A DNA stretch of 64,000 bases from an uncultured Lachnoclostridium sp. (GTDB lineage: Bacteria > Bacillota > Clostridia > Lachnospirales > Lachnospiraceae). Of this stretch, positions 26,819 through 36,767 are shown in pieces. The notes under the pieces are model-generated. The model was not told the DNA's origin and ran no database searches. It saw only the letters and a program-made list of their open reading frames with translations. Numbering within the stretch: the stretch's first letter is position 1; each line of letters starts with the position of its first letter. The stretch is from assembly GCA_947369165.1 (NCBI GenBank), contig CANBKJ010000001.1:32451-96450 (forward strand), given 5' to 3'. A program made the position numbers and the translations under genes.

Positions 26819-27965
26819 GGATATGTTCTTTCACTGCCTGGCTGACGATGTCCGCGACACGGGGATCAAAAGCTTCTGGCATAATGTTGTCCTCACTTAG
26901 TTCATTTTCTGGAACCAGAGATGCGATGGCAAGTGCGGCAGCCAGTTTCATTTCTTCTGTGATCTGGGAAGCATGTCCTTCCAGGGCGCCTTTAAATATA
27001 CCAGGAAAGGCAACCACGTTGTTGACCTGGTTGGGAAAATCTGATCTGCCGGTTCCTACTACTTTTGCACCGGCCTTTTTGGCGATGTCCGGCATGATTT
27101 CAGGAACCGGATTTGCCATAGCGAAGAGGATAGCGTTCTGGTTCATAGAGGATACCATCTCTGGTGTGACGATATTGGGTGCAGAAACACCCACAAAGAT
27201 ATCCGCACCGACAAAGGCATCTGCTAAAGTGCCGGATTTTTCTTCCAGATTGGTGATTTCCATCATTTCCTTCTGCATCCAGTTCAGCTCCTGTGTCTGT
27301 CTATTGAGGATACCGGATTTATCACACAGTGTAATGTGGGGAAAACCATATTTTAGAAGAAGCCGGCTGATGGCGATACCAGCGGATCCGGCGCCATTTA
27401 CGACAATCTTACAGTTTTCTTTTTTCTTCCCTGTTACTTTCAGGGCGTTGATGATGCCGGCAAGAACGACAATGGCAGTTCCGTGCTGGTCATCGTGAAA
27501 GACTGGGATATCCAGCAGTTCTTTAAGTCGGTTTTCAATTTCAAAGCAACGGGGCGCCGAGATATCTTCCAGATTGATTCCGCCGAATGCCGGGGCAATG
27601 TTTACAACGGTTTTTATGATTTCCTCGGTATCCTGGGTGTCCAGACAGATCGGGAAGGCATTGACTCCGCCGAATTCCCGGAATAACACCGCTTTTCCTT
27701 CCATCACAGGCATCGCCGCCTCTGCACCGATATTTCCCAGACCAAGAACAGCGCTTCCGTCGGAAACAACGGCGACGGTGTTTGCTTTGATCGTGTAATG
27801 ATATGCTTCTTTTTTATTTTTTGCAATGGCCTTGCAGGGCTCCGCAACTCCCGGTGTATAGGCGATGGCAAGGTCATCTCTGGACTTGACCTGGCATTTT
27901 GGGGTGACATCAAGTTTTCCATTCCATTCTTTATGTAAGGCAAGTGCCTTTTCATTATAGCTCAT
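26796..27965 (-). CDS. NAD-type malic enzyme
   Basis: Oxidatively decarboxylates malate to pyruvate and CO2. The start is at 27965 (MSYNEKALALHKEWNGKL) with GGAGG upstream, giving 389 residues, the usual short bacterial form. Seen: the catalytic Tyr region (AIAYTPGVAEPCKAI), SDGSAVLGLGNIGAEAAMPV, the metal site FHDDQHGTAIVVLAG and the nucleotide fold VVNGAGSAGIAISRLLL. It is the first gene of a minus-strand operon and has no C-terminal phosphotransacetylase-like domain. Confidence 0.95.
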   Translation of the reverse strand: MSYNEKALALHKEWNGKLDVTPKCQVKSRDDLAIAYTPGVAEPCKAIAKNKKEAYHYTIKANTVAVVSDGSAVLGLGNIGAEAAMPVMEGKAVLFREFGGVNAFPICLDTQDTEEIIKTVVNIAPAFGGINLEDISAPRCFEIENRLKELLDIPVFHDDQHGTAIVVLAGIINALKVTGKKKENCKIVVNGAGSAGIAISRLLLKYGFPHITLCDKSGILNRQTQELNWMQKEMMEITNLEEKSGTLADAFVGADIFVGVSAPNIVTPEMVSSMNQNAILFAMANPVPEIMPDIAKKAGAKVVGTGRSDFPNQVNNVVAFPGIFKGALEGHASQITEEMKLAAALAIASLVPENELSEDNIMPEAFDPRVADIVSQAVKEHIHDETTLG

Positions 27966-28133
27966 AGCGATCCTCCGTTTTGACTCCAAATTTATCCCAT
28001 TTATTCTACCACTTTTAATAAGTAAAAACAATATGTAAAAAATCTTCTTTAGTTTCTCAAAACTACTTGTGCTTTTTTATATTAATGGTACAATAGAGTA
28101 TAATTAGAAAATTTTGAGAGGTAGGTTTGTCAG

Positions 28134-29360
28134 ATGACGTTAGAACAAGCGAAAAGGAAACTTTCTGCTGTCGGTCAGGAGCATTTGCTTCGTTACTGGG
28201 ATGAATTGGATGAAGAACAGAGGTCATATCTGCTGGAACAGATAGAAGAGCTGGATATGGATCTTTTGAAGCTGGTTCAGAGCGAATCCGAGAAGGTGCC
28301 AAGAGGAAAAATTGAGCCTCTGGGTGCAGTGACGATCGGCGAAATACAGAGAAACAGACATAGGTACGAGAGCGTCGGGATCCAGGCCTTAAAAGAGCGC
28401 CGTGTGGGAGCAGTGCTTCTGGCAGGCGGCCAGGGGACAAGGCTGGGGCTGGATAAGCCAAAAGGGATGTTGAATGTAGGGGTGGAGAAAGAACTATATC
28501 TTTTTGGTCAGTTGATCCAAAATATGCTGCATGTGGTGGATAAAGCGGGAAAATGGATTCCATTGTTTATTATGACCAGTGAAAAAAACCATAAAAATAC
28601 AGTTGATTTTTTTGAGGAAAAAGGTTATTTTGGATATGAAAGAAAGTATGTCTATTTCTTTATACAGAAGATGGCGCCATCGGTAGGATATGATGGTAAA
28701 ATCTTTATGGAAGAAAAGTATAAAATCTCATCATCGCCAAACGGTAATGGCGGCTGGTTTATTTCCCTCGCAAAAGCCGGTCTTTTGGACAAGATTTCAG
28801 AGATGGGTGTAGAATGGCTCAATGTATTTTCTGTGGATAATGTTCTTCAGAAAATTGCAGATCCGGTATTTGTTGGTGCTGTGATTGAAAATGGCTGTGT
28901 CTGCGGCTCTAAGGTTGTGGCAAAGGCGGATCCAAATGAAAGAGTCGGTGTGCTGTGTCTGGAGGATGGAAAACCTTCCATCGTGGAATATTATGAGATG
29001 ACAGATGAGATGATCCATTTGCGGGACGAAGAAGGAAAACTTCTTTATAACTATGGAGTGATTCTGAATTACCTCTTCAATGTAGAGGTTCTCACACGAA
29101 TAATGAATCAAAATCTTCCTACTCATATTGTAGAGAAAAAAATCCCTTATATTAATGAAAATGCGGAATATGTAAAACCAGAGGAACCCAACGGATACAA
29201 ATTTGAGACGCTGGTATTGGACATGATTCATATGATGGATAACTGCCTGTCTTTTGAAGTGATAAGAGACAGAGAATTTGCGCCGATCAAAAATGCTGCT
29301 GGTGTGGACTCCCTGGAAAGTGCAAGAGAGCTTATGAAAAAAAATGGAATTGAATTTTAA
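28134..29360 (+). CDS. UDP-sugar pyrophosphorylase of the eukaryote-like UAP family
   Basis: A 408-residue uridylyltransferase that makes a UDP-sugar from UTP and a sugar 1-phosphate. The signature LAGGQGTRLGLDKPKGML is that of UDP-N-acetylhexosamine pyrophosphorylases (UAP1 family), not of bacterial GlmU. Other hallmarks are FIMTSEKNH, PNGNGGWFISLAKAGLL and VDNVLQKIADPVFVGA. UDP-GlcNAc or UDP-GalNAc is the likely product. ATG 28134 follows GAGGTAGG; a possible promoter (TTGTGC 28067, TACAAT 28089) lies upstream. Confidence 0.88.
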   Translation: MTLEQAKRKLSAVGQEHLLRYWDELDEEQRSYLLEQIEELDMDLLKLVQSESEKVPRGKIEPLGAVTIGEIQRNRHRYESVGIQALKERRVGAVLLAGGQGTRLGLDKPKGMLNVGVEKELYLFGQLIQNMLHVVDKAGKWIPLFIMTSEKNHKNTVDFFEEKGYFGYERKYVYFFIQKMAPSVGYDGKIFMEEKYKISSSPNGNGGWFISLAKAGLLDKISEMGVEWLNVFSVDNVLQKIADPVFVGAVIENGCVCGSKVVAKADPNERVGVLCLEDGKPSIVEYYEMTDEMIHLRDEEGKLLYNYGVILNYLFNVEVLTRIMNQNLPTHIVEKKIPYINENAEYVKPEEPNGYKFETLVLDMIHMMDNCLSFEVIRDREFAPIKNAAGVDSLESARELMKKNGIEF

Positions 29361-29426
29361 CTGCCGAAACATTCGGGACGGATTTTGTTTATGAATCGTG
29401 TTTGGCTTTCAGAAAGGACAGAAAGA

Positions 29427-31004
29427 ATGGATTTAGCAAAATTATCATTGAAGGAACTTCGTGAAATGGCGAAGGAAAAAGGGTTGTCCGGTGTGTCTGG
29501 TCTGCGGAAGGGAGATCTGGTGCATGAACTTGAAAAACTGACACGCCCCGATACTCAGACGACAGCACCGTCAGAGGAGTACCCAAAGAGAGAGAGAACT
29601 GTCAAAAGAGCTGAGGGAAGTGCGGTTCAGACGACGGAAAAGGAAGAGAACAAAAAACAGGCATATACATACGTTCCAAATCACGGAGACAGAGGACATG
29701 CCAGAAATAACAATACCGGCTTACACCGCAGTGAGAACCGACAGGATAACCATATGGAGCAACAGGAGAGCCAGCCGCTTCGTACTATTGAGGATGTGGT
29801 GAAGGCGGGCCTGATTACCATTGCTAAGGACCGCCAGGTGTCAGATGTTCATCCCAAGGAGATCAAAGAGCTGGACAGTGGTATCACCAAGAGAGGAATT
29901 TTGGAGATTATGCCGGAGGGATACGGTTTTATCCGCTGTGATAATTTCCTTCCCGGGGAAAATGACGTCTATGTCTCGCCCGCCTTTCTCAGAAGATTTG
30001 GACTTCGCACCGGAGATATCGTAGAGGGAAATATCCGGGTGAAGACACAGAATGAGAAGTTCAGTGCACTTCTTTATATGAAAAGTGTCAATGGGCGTCC
30101 TATTACGTATCTTGCCCGCAGGCATAAGTTTGAAGACCTGACCCCCATTTTCCCCAATGAAAGGATACATTTGGAGACACCGGGTTCTGGCGTATCTATG
30201 AGGATGCTGGATCTGATCGCACCGATTGGAAAAGGCCAGAGAGGTATGATTGTATCCCAGCCCAAAACTGGTAAGACCACTCTGCTAAAACAGGTGGCGA
30301 GTGCCATTACAAGAAATTATCCCAAGATGCATCTTTTGATCCTGCTTATCGACGAGCGCCCGGAGGAAGTTACGGATATCAAAGAATCCATCGAGGGGGA
30401 ACGGGTAGAGGTGATCTATTCTACCTTTGATGAACTCCCAGAGAATCATAAACGGGTTTCGGAAATGGTGATCGAGAGAGCCAAACGTCTCGTGGAGGGC
30501 GGTGATGATGTGGTGATCCTTCTTGACAGTATCACGCGTCTTGCAAGAGCTTACAACCTTACTGTTACCCCCAGCGGGCGCACGCTTTCTGGAGGTCTTG
30601 ATCCGGCGGCCCTGCATATGCCAAAGCGTTTCTTTGGTGCGGCAAGAAATATGAGAGAGGGAGGAAGTCTTACGATCCTTGCCACGGCACTGGTAGATAC
30701 CGGAAGCCGGATGGATGACGTAGTATTTGAAGAATTCAAGGGAACGGGCAATATGGAACTGGTTCTTGACCGACATTTGTCGGAAAAGCGTGTATTTCCG
30801 GCGATCGACATACAGAAGTCGAGTACCAGGCGGGAAGATCTCCTGCTGAGCCAGAGTGAGCTGGAAGCAGTGTTCCTTATGCGCAAGGCGTTGGGATCAA
30901 ATTCCAATACTGAAAACAATCTGGAGCAGATCATCAACCTGTTCCGGAAAACCAAAAATAACCAAGAGTTCATTGAGACAATAAAAAAATTAAAGCTTCA
31001 TTAA
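29427..31004 (+). CDS. rho: Transcription termination factor Rho
   Basis: A hexameric RNA-dependent ATPase that ends transcription. The start at 29427 ([20 protein letters not shown]) follows AAAGGACAG; the in-frame TTG 29385 is unlikely. An N-terminal Rho helix domain is followed by a charged, Gln/Asn-rich insert (about residues 45-125, a common Clostridial feature), the RNA-binding cold-shock-like domain ([20 protein letters not shown]) and the motor domain with Walker [27 protein letters not shown], the Q-loop (ARAYN) and the R-loop region. 525 residues. Confidence 0.96.
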   Translation: MDLAKLSLKELREMAKEKGLSGVSGLRKGDLVHELEKLTRPDTQTTAPSEEYPKRERTVKRAEGSAVQTTEKEENKKQAYTYVPNHGDRGHARNNNTGLHRSENRQDNHMEQQESQPLRTIEDVVKAGLITIAKDRQVSDVHPKEIKELDSGITKRGILEIMPEGYGFIRCDNFLPGENDVYVSPAFLRRFGLRTGDIVEGNIRVKTQNEKFSALLYMKSVNGRPITYLARRHKFEDLTPIFPNERIHLETPGSGVSMRMLDLIAPIGKGQRGMIVSQPKTGKTTLLKQVASAITRNYPKMHLLILLIDERPEEVTDIKESIEGERVEVIYSTFDELPENHKRVSEMVIERAKRLVEGGDDVVILLDSITRLARAYNLTVTPSGRTLSGGLDPAALHMPKRFFGAARNMREGGSLTILATALVDTGSRMDDVVFEEFKGTGNMELVLDRHLSEKRVFPAIDIQKSSTRREDLLLSQSELEAVFLMRKALGSNSNTENNLEQIINLFRKTKNNQEFIETIKKLKLH

Positions 31005-31010
31005 AAGTAC

Positions 31011-31039
31011 TTGCTTAAAAAAAAAAATTGTGATATAAT
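31011..31039 (+). promoter_or_regulatory. Promoter of rpmE
   Basis: TTGCTT (31011-31016), 17 bp of mostly A, then TATAAT (31034-31039). The leader to the rpmE start is about 45 nt. Confidence 0.8.
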
Positions 31040-31089
31040 GAAAAAGCCGTTTTTGAGAATTGAAAATTTTAGTAGTGAGGTGAAAATAC

Positions 31090-31290
31090 ATGAGAGAGGG
31101 AATCCATCCAGAATATTTTCAGGCAAAGGTTGTGTGCAACTGCGGAAATGAGTTTACGACAGGTTCAACCAAAGAAGATATTCATGTTGAAGTATGTTCT
31201 AAATGCCATCCATTCTACACAGGACAGCAGAAGTCCATGGCAGCTCGTGGTGCGATTGATAAGTTCAATCGTAAGTATGGCTTAAAATAA
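31090..31290 (+). CDS. rpmE: Ribosomal protein bL31, zinc-binding form
   Basis: A 66-residue large-subunit protein that bridges the subunits. It has the four-Cys zinc-type pattern (VVCNCGNEF and [11 protein letters not shown]), so it is the zinc-dependent (C+) form rather than the zinc-free paralogue. GTGAGGTGA precedes the ATG. It has its own promoter downstream of rho, as is common. Confidence 0.97.
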   Translation: MREGIHPEYFQAKVVCNCGNEFTTGSTKEDIHVEVCSKCHPFYTGQQKSMAARGAIDKFNRKYGLK

Positions 31291-31425
31291 GCAGATTATG
31301 AACAGAGTATGGCTCCGCATGTTTCTGTATTGATGATACTGAGGCTTGCGGAGTTGTTGCATATTAAGCTCAATGTAGACGTCGGGCTTAGAGTAGTTTA
31401 TACACAGAAAAGGATGATGTCAGAT

Positions 31426-32538
31426 ATGAGATATTCGGGTATTGGCGGTCAGGCTGTGATCGAAGGCGTTATGATGAAAGCGTCAGACCAGTATGCAGTT
31501 TCTGTGCGCAAACCAGACGGAAAGATCGAAGTAAAGGTAGAAAAGTATAAGAGTCTGAAAGATCGGTATGCCATAGCTGGTATTCCAGTGGTTCGCGGGA
31601 TCGTTGCCTTTGTTGAATCCCTGGTTATGGGTATGAAGACATTAAATTATTCAGCAAGCTTCTGGGAAGAGGAAGAGCAGAAGGCTGGTACTCAGAAAAA
31701 AAATGAAAAAAATAAGAATCAGGAACAGAGCAAAGGAAATGATCTTGTAATGGGGCTCGTGGTAATGCTGGCAGTGGTTTTGGCAGTAGGCTTGTTTGTT
31801 CTGCTTCCTTTTTTCGTATCAGAACTTTTGTCGAAAGCAGTTCCTTCTGTTCAGCTGCGGGGACTGATCGAGGGTGTCATTCGTGTGGCACTGTTTATCA
31901 TTTATGTTAAGACCATTTCTTGTATGGAAGATATCCATCGGGTTTTTATGTACCACGGAGCGGAGCATAAATGCATTAACTGTCTGGAAAACGGACTGGA
32001 ACTGACTGTAGATAATGCGCGGAAGCAGACCACGGTTCACAAGAGATGTGGTACCAGCTTTATGCTGGTGGTCATGTTTGTGAGTATCTTGTTTTTTATG
32101 TTTATATCCGTATCCACGCTCTGGCTCCGTATGCTCCTGCGTGTTTTGCTGATTCCTGTTATCGCGGGACTTTCCTATGAATTTATCATTTTTGCAGGAA
32201 GGACGGAGAATCCGGTTATGACGGTATTGAGCAAACCCGGACTTTGGCTGCAGTCTCTGACCACAAAAGAGCCAGAAGATGCGATGCTGGAGGTGGCAAT
32301 TTCTTCGGTAGAGGCAGTTTTTGACTGGAAAAAGTTTCTGGAGGAAAACGCAGAGCAGCCCGATCAGCAAGAACCTACCCAGGAAGAAACAGATGAAAAT
32401 ATACAGGAAGCTGCTGCCACAGATGAGAAGTCAGAACTGGAAGCCGCCGGTTTTGAGGTGGTTGAAGTCAGTGATAACGAAGAGGATGATGAAATCCTTC
32501 AGGCACTGGACCGGTATTTTGATGATCCTGAGAAATAG
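31426..32538 (+). CDS. DUF1385 membrane protein
   Basis: About 370 residues, a family conserved between rpmE and prmC/prfA in Firmicutes. Conserved: RYSGIGGQAVIEGVMMK at the N-terminus and VFMYHGAEHKCINCLE, a possible metal site. About four membrane segments lie in the middle, and the tail is long and acidic (EEDDEILQALDRYFDDPEK). The start is uncertain: ATG 31414, 31417 and 31426 are in frame; AAAGGA at 31409-31414 favours 31426. Function unknown. Confidence 0.88.
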   Translation: MRYSGIGGQAVIEGVMMKASDQYAVSVRKPDGKIEVKVEKYKSLKDRYAIAGIPVVRGIVAFVESLVMGMKTLNYSASFWEEEEQKAGTQKKNEKNKNQEQSKGNDLVMGLVVMLAVVLAVGLFVLLPFFVSELLSKAVPSVQLRGLIEGVIRVALFIIYVKTISCMEDIHRVFMYHGAEHKCINCLENGLELTVDNARKQTTVHKRCGTSFMLVVMFVSILFFMFISVSTLWLRMLLRVLLIPVIAGLSYEFIIFAGRTENPVMTVLSKPGLWLQSLTTKEPEDAMLEVAISSVEAVFDWKKFLEENAEQPDQQEPTQEETDENIQEAAATDEKSELEAAGFEVVEVSDNEEDDEILQALDRYFDDPEK

Positions 32539-32554
32539 GAAGCTGAGGAGGATA

Positions 32555-32714
32555 AAGTGTGAAGGAGGTTGTCGGTTCGGTTGAAACCTCACCAGACAAC
32601 CTCTCGCAATGTGCCGTAAACGGCACATTGCTCTCTTCACACCGAAGAACGCAAAAAGCAGCGTTCTTCATGGATTGTTTGTGCCGCCGCAGGCGGCATG
32701 TTTGGAAGTGTGAA
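32555..32714 (+). repeat. 160-bp structured dispersed repeat, copy A
   Basis: Identical except for one base to the inverted copy at 56122-56281. It starts and ends with AAGTGTGAA and has an inverted copy of GTGTGAAG in the middle (CTTCACAC). Four hairpins are visible: AGGTTGTC/GACAACCT, GCAATGTGCCGT/ACGGCACATTGC, GAAGAACGC/GCGTTCTTC and TGCCGCC/GGCGGCA. It begins 16 bp after the DUF1385 stop and ends 42 bp before prmC. Confidence 0.93.
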
Positions 32715-32756
32715 GGAATCGTTTAACCTGTCAGTTGTGCGTATAAGGAGGAAAAA

Positions 32757-33635
32757 ATGACACTGAGACAGATGTTGGAACAGGGGCGGTTAGAACTGTT
32801 TCGGGCAGAGGTGCCGGAGCCGGGAGAAAATGCCTGGTATCTTCTGCAGTCATGTTTTAGCGATAAGGATTTTTCATACCGCCGGAGCGATTATTTTCTC
32901 CACCAGGAGGATGAGGCGGATGACATGGTCAAAAATAGATTTTTTGAAGCGGTGAAAAAGCGCAGCCAGCGGATTCCTCTGGAGTATATATTAGGTTATA
33001 CAGAATTTATGGGACTGGTCTTCGAGGTGGATGAAAATGTTCTGATCCCAAGGCAGGATACGGAACTGCTGGTGGAGACAGTGATTCCCATATGTGCTGG
33101 GAAACGGGTTCTGGACCTGTGTACTGGTTCTGGGTGTATTGGTTTGAGTATTGCTGTGACCGGCACACCTAATGAAGTTATTCTCAGTGATGTTTCGGAG
33201 AAAGCGCTGGAGACAGCTGAGAAAAATTTGCAGCGGTTACAGAGGGAATATGGAAGATTTCTGCATACGAAGCAGGGGATTTCCATGATTTGCGGTGATC
33301 TCTGGGATCCTGTCCAGGGAACATATGATGTGATCGTTTCAAATCCACCTTATATCGAGACCGGAGTGATACCAGAGCTAATGCCGGAGGTAAGAGATTT
33401 TGAACCAAAATCAGCTCTTGATGGAGGTGTGGAGGGTATGGATTTTTATCATAGAATTGTGGAAAAGGCTTTGGAGTATCTGAACCGGGGGGGGATGTTG
33501 TGCCTGGAAATTGGATACAATCAGGGAGAGAACGTGAGGGCGCTTATGGAGCGGAGCGGTTTCTTTGATGTCAGGATAAGTAAGGATCTTGTCGGGCACG
33601 ACCGGGTTGTGACTGGGAAATATATAGTTCAATGA
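32757..33635 (+). CDS. prmC: Release factor glutamine N5-methyltransferase
   Basis: Methylates the Gln of the GGQ motif in release factors RF1 and RF2. 292 residues: an N-terminal helical domain, then a Rossmann methyltransferase with the SAM loop [16 protein letters not shown] and the catalytic NPPY ([11 protein letters not shown]). ATG follows AAGGAGG. Its substrate gene prfA begins 16 bp downstream, the standard pairing. Confidence 0.95.
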   Translation: MTLRQMLEQGRLELFRAEVPEPGENAWYLLQSCFSDKDFSYRRSDYFLHQEDEADDMVKNRFFEAVKKRSQRIPLEYILGYTEFMGLVFEVDENVLIPRQDTELLVETVIPICAGKRVLDLCTGSGCIGLSIAVTGTPNEVILSDVSEKALETAEKNLQRLQREYGRFLHTKQGISMICGDLWDPVQGTYDVIVSNPPYIETGVIPELMPEVRDFEPKSALDGGVEGMDFYHRIVEKALEYLNRGGMLCLEIGYNQGENVRALMERSGFFDVRISKDLVGHDRVVTGKYIVQ

Positions 33636-33651
33636 GGAAGGAAAGAAGTTT

Positions 33652-34728
33652 ATGTTTGATAAGCTGGAAGATACATTACTGCGTTATGAAGAGGTACTGA
33701 ATGAGCTCAGTGAGCCAGATGTGCTCAACGATCAGAGCCGCTACCAGAAACTGATGAAAGAACAGGCTGATCTGGAGCCTGTTGTGACAAAATATAAAGA
33801 ATATAAGGCGGCTAAGGATGGCATTGAGGACAGCCTGGCAATTCTTGAGGAGGAAAACGACGAGGAGATGCGGGAACTTGCCAAAGAAGAGCTGAATGAG
33901 TGTAAGGCAAGTATCGAAGGGATCGAACAGGAACTTCGTATCCTTCTTCTTCCCAAAGACCCCAATGACGATAAAAATGTTATCGTGGAGATCCGTGCTG
34001 GAGCCGGCGGGGACGAGGCAGCTCTGTTTGCGGCAGATCTTTACCGCATGTACTGCAAATATGCAGAGACAAACCGCTGGAAGATCGACACGATGAATTC
34101 CAATGAGAATGGGATTGGCGGGTTTAAAGAAATTGTATTTATGATCAATGGTTCCGGAGCCTATTCTAAACTGAAATACGAGAGTGGAGTCCACCGGGTC
34201 CAGAGAATTCCGACGACGGAATCTGGCGGGCGGATCCATACCTCCACAGCGACGGTGGCGATCATGCCTGAGGTAGAGGACGTCGAGGTGGAGATTGATC
34301 TGAACGACTGTAAATTTGACGTGTTCCGCGCCTCCGGCAATGGCGGCCAGTGTGTCAACACGACAGACTCAGCAGTGAGACTCACCCATATTCCCACCGG
34401 CATCGTCGTTTCCTGCCAGGATGAAAAATCCCAGTTGAAAAATAAAGACAAAGCGATGAAAGTTCTCCGTGCCAGACTCTACGAACTGGAGTGTGCCAAG
34501 GCACACGATGAGGAAGCCGAGAAACGAAGAAGCCAGATCGGGACGGGGGACCGTTCCGAGAAGATAAGAACCTATAATTATCCCCAGGGAAGGGTGACGG
34601 ATCACAGGATTAAGCTGACGCTGCACCGACTGGATTCTATTATCGATGGGGATCTGAATGAGGTCATCGACAGTCTGATCGCAGCCGACCAGGCAATACG
34701 CTTGAGCCGCTTAAATGAGGAGGGATAG
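33652..34728 (+). CDS. prfA: Peptide chain release factor 1
   Basis: Ends translation at UAA and UAG. 358 residues with the PxT stop-codon recognition motif (RIPTTESGG, where PTT replaces the common PAT/PVT) and the catalytic GGQ in [18 protein letters not shown] follows GGAAGGAAAG. It is coupled to prmC upstream, whose product methylates the GGQ glutamine, and ends before a terminator. Confidence 0.96.
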   Translation: MFDKLEDTLLRYEEVLNELSEPDVLNDQSRYQKLMKEQADLEPVVTKYKEYKAAKDGIEDSLAILEEENDEEMRELAKEELNECKASIEGIEQELRILLLPKDPNDDKNVIVEIRAGAGGDEAALFAADLYRMYCKYAETNRWKIDTMNSNENGIGGFKEIVFMINGSGAYSKLKYESGVHRVQRIPTTESGGRIHTSTATVAIMPEVEDVEVEIDLNDCKFDVFRASGNGGQCVNTTDSAVRLTHIPTGIVVSCQDEKSQLKNKDKAMKVLRARLYELECAKAHDEEAEKRRSQIGTGDRSEKIRTYNYPQGRVTDHRIKLTLHRLDSIIDGDLNEVIDSLIAADQAIRLSRLNEEG

Positions 34729-34791
34729 AGAAGCCTGGATATATGAGGTTTTCCTGTGAATGTGCAGCTTGTGGAAAAGAAGATAAATGGC

Positions 34792-34832
34792 AAAACCAGT
34801 TCGTTTTGAAGAAAAAACGGACTGGTTTTTTG
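34792..34832 (+). terminator. Terminator after prfA
   Basis: Arms 34792-34807 and 34814-34829 (AAAACCAGT... and ...ACTGGTTTT) form a 16-bp stem with one G-T pair and a 6-nt loop, followed by T residues. Confidence 0.85.
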
Positions 34833-34998
34833 ATTTAGAGTATGCTGAACAGTATAACTCCCATATTAGCCTGACGATGCCAATTTTCCTTTGTAGTCAT
34901 GAATGGACGGGATAAAACACCGATAATTCGGTATATATTACCACTCATAATTATCCTATTTATTGGTATCATGGAATAAAAAGCAAAGGGGCATAAAT

Positions 34999-35355
34999 AT
35001 GGGTGATAGATGTTTTGAGGATGCGCTCATTGGAGCAAACCTCAAGAAATTCAGAGAGGTTTATCAAATAAAAAGAAAAGAACTCGCGGAGATTTTTCAT
35101 ATATCAGAAGATGGTGTATATCGGATCGAAAGAGGAGAAACTGGCTTATCAAGCTCATATGCCTATATTCTGGCACAAGAGCTGCATTGTGATATGAATT
35201 TTATATATGGAAATACTCCAGAACCTGCACTTTTAAATATAGAGGATTCGGATATGCAGCAGTTGACAACGGCTGGCATTGCACAAAGGCTGAGGGTATA
35301 TGCTCAGTTTTTGGAAGAAATGAACAAAGGAGAAAACCAAAGGGATGCTGACTAG
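34999..35355 (+). CDS. XRE-family regulator at the head of the agr-type locus
   Basis: 118 residues with a Cro/C1-type helix-turn-helix (LKKFREVYQIKRKELAEIFH, EDGVYRIERGETGLS). The start at 34999 follows AAAGGGG. Its last 11 bp overlap the kinase gene, so the two are translationally coupled and probably act together. It may regulate the adjoining quorum-sensing genes; canonical agr loci lack such a gene. Confidence 0.85.
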   Translation: MGDRCFEDALIGANLKKFREVYQIKRKELAEIFHISEDGVYRIERGETGLSSSYAYILAQELHCDMNFIYGNTPEPALLNIEDSDMQQLTTAGIAQRLRVYAQFLEEMNKGENQRDAD

Positions 35356-36601
35356 TGTTAATATTGCACTTGAAATGATAGCAACTCTGATCTGTGTGAA
35401 TTATTTGTTCTGCAAGAAGTATTATTTTCGGATTCATGATGCTGTATTTATATTATCTGAGATAATTATAATAGAAAGTGCCAATTATCTGGGGCTGTCA
35501 AAGGGGATGGCTCTGTTTGGATATATTGGCATTTATATTTATGAACTGGTTAAATTCAAATGTTCTTTCCGCATGGCGAATGTTAATTTGATTTTGTTTG
35601 TTATTTTTGGTGTAGTGGCACAAATTATTTGCTCGATTCCTGCTCTTTTGCTAGAAAAATATGTTGATATCGATATACTTATGATTGGCATTAATTCTTT
35701 TGTGATACTTGTATTTTGGGGAATCAGCAGAAAAGGGAGGCTGTTAAAAGTATCCAGGGCTGCTATGAATTATAATATGCTTATCAATATTGCAACAGGA
35801 ATCTCTTTTACCGGAGCCGTCTATATTCTGGTAGTTTATAAGCTGACGGAGTTTTTGAGAGTTACAGATTACATTATATTCGGTATGTGGACGATATTGA
35901 TCGGGGTTTTGATTGTAAAGTGGCAGCAGGAAAAATTTAAAAAAATTGCTAGAGAAAGGGAAATTGAACTAAGAAACACCTATGAAGAGGTACATAAACA
36001 GCTATTAGAAACCATCCGTAAAAAGCAACATGATTTTAATAATCAAATCAATGCAGTATATAGTTTGCATATTGTAGCAAAGGATTATGATGAGCTCGTG
36101 TCCATGCAGAAAGATTATTGTGGTGAACTTCTTAAAGATAACCGGTATTCCCGGCTGTTATCTGGTGGTTCGCCTATTATTATCGGCTTTCTTTATTCCA
36201 AATTTATGGAGGCGGAGAGAAAAGGATGCAGCATCCAATTTGATGTAAAAATTGATAAAATGATATGTCGTATCCCACAGTATAAAATCGTAGAGATACT
36301 CGGCATATTACTGGATAATGCCATAGAGGCAGTGGCAGAGCGGGAATCAAAGGGTATTTATGTAAAGCTTTATGAAGTGGCAGATTCAATATATATTGCA
36401 GTAAAAAATGATTCAGAGGTTTTTTCGAGACAGGAGTTCGTCAAGTTTATTCAACCTGGTTACTCGACAAAAGGGAAAGGAAGGGGGACTGGACTGACTA
36501 AATTGGTGGACATGTTAAAAGAATACGAGTGTGAGCTGAATATTTATTTTGAGAAAAACGAAAACACTCGTATTGTTTTTATGATCCATATTACAGAATG
36601 A
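35345..36601 (+). CDS. AgrC-like sensor histidine kinase
   Basis: 418 residues. The N-terminal 200 residues hold about six membrane helices, as in peptide-sensing HPK10 kinases. The cytoplasmic part has the phosphorylated His in KKQHDFNNQINA, the N box LLDNAIEAVAE and the G box KGRGTGLTKL of the GHKL ATPase fold. Expected to sense the cyclic peptide made by the AgrB/AgrD pair encoded just downstream on the other strand and to signal to the LytTR regulator. Coupled to the XRE gene by an 11-bp overlap. Confidence 0.9.
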   Translation: MLTSVNIALEMIATLICVNYLFCKKYYFRIHDAVFILSEIIIIESANYLGLSKGMALFGYIGIYIYELVKFKCSFRMANVNLILFVIFGVVAQIICSIPALLLEKYVDIDILMIGINSFVILVFWGISRKGRLLKVSRAAMNYNMLINIATGISFTGAVYILVVYKLTEFLRVTDYIIFGMWTILIGVLIVKWQQEKFKKIAREREIELRNTYEEVHKQLLETIRKKQHDFNNQINAVYSLHIVAKDYDELVSMQKDYCGELLKDNRYSRLLSGGSPIIIGFLYSKFMEAERKGCSIQFDVKIDKMICRIPQYKIVEILGILLDNAIEAVAERESKGIYVKLYEVADSIYIAVKNDSEVFSRQEFVKFIQPGYSTKGKGRGTGLTKLVDMLKEYECELNIYFEKNENTRIVFMIHITE

Positions 36602-36629
36602 ATCTGGGAGTGGCGCCACTGAATTGGGA

Positions 36630-36767
36630 TCATTTATCTTTTGGTTCTTCTGGATACTTTTGTTCACCGAATAAAAGCAGGCTCATTTTTGTCCAGTGAA
36701 GGAATCCTCCAAAGACAATGCATAGATTACATGCTTTAAATAACCAGGATTTTGCTCGCTGTTTCAT
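36630..36767 (-). CDS. agrD: AgrD-like cyclic peptide pheromone precursor
   Basis: A 45-codon gene whose ATG overlaps the agrB stop (CTATGA), with AGGAGG inside the end of agrB. The product has a basic amphipathic N-terminus (MKQRAKSWLFKAC), a hydrophobic middle, a predicted core ending SLLLF (residues 29-33) and an acidic tail GEQKYPEEPKDK. The tail aligns in register with the cleaved tail of staphylococcal AgrD (DEVEVPKEL). Cutting after Phe33 would give a five-residue ring closed through Ser29, a lactone instead of the usual Cys thiolactone. Cys13 and Cys16 are farther upstream. Ring and cleavage site are inference. Confidence 0.8.
   Translation of the reverse strand: MKQRAKSWLFKACNLCIVFGGFLHWTKMSLLLFGEQKYPEEPKDK

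Noticed and set aside
31040..31089. L31 leader regulatory RNA
   Set aside because: A leader of about 45 nt exists, but no bL31-binding structure could be recognised by eye.
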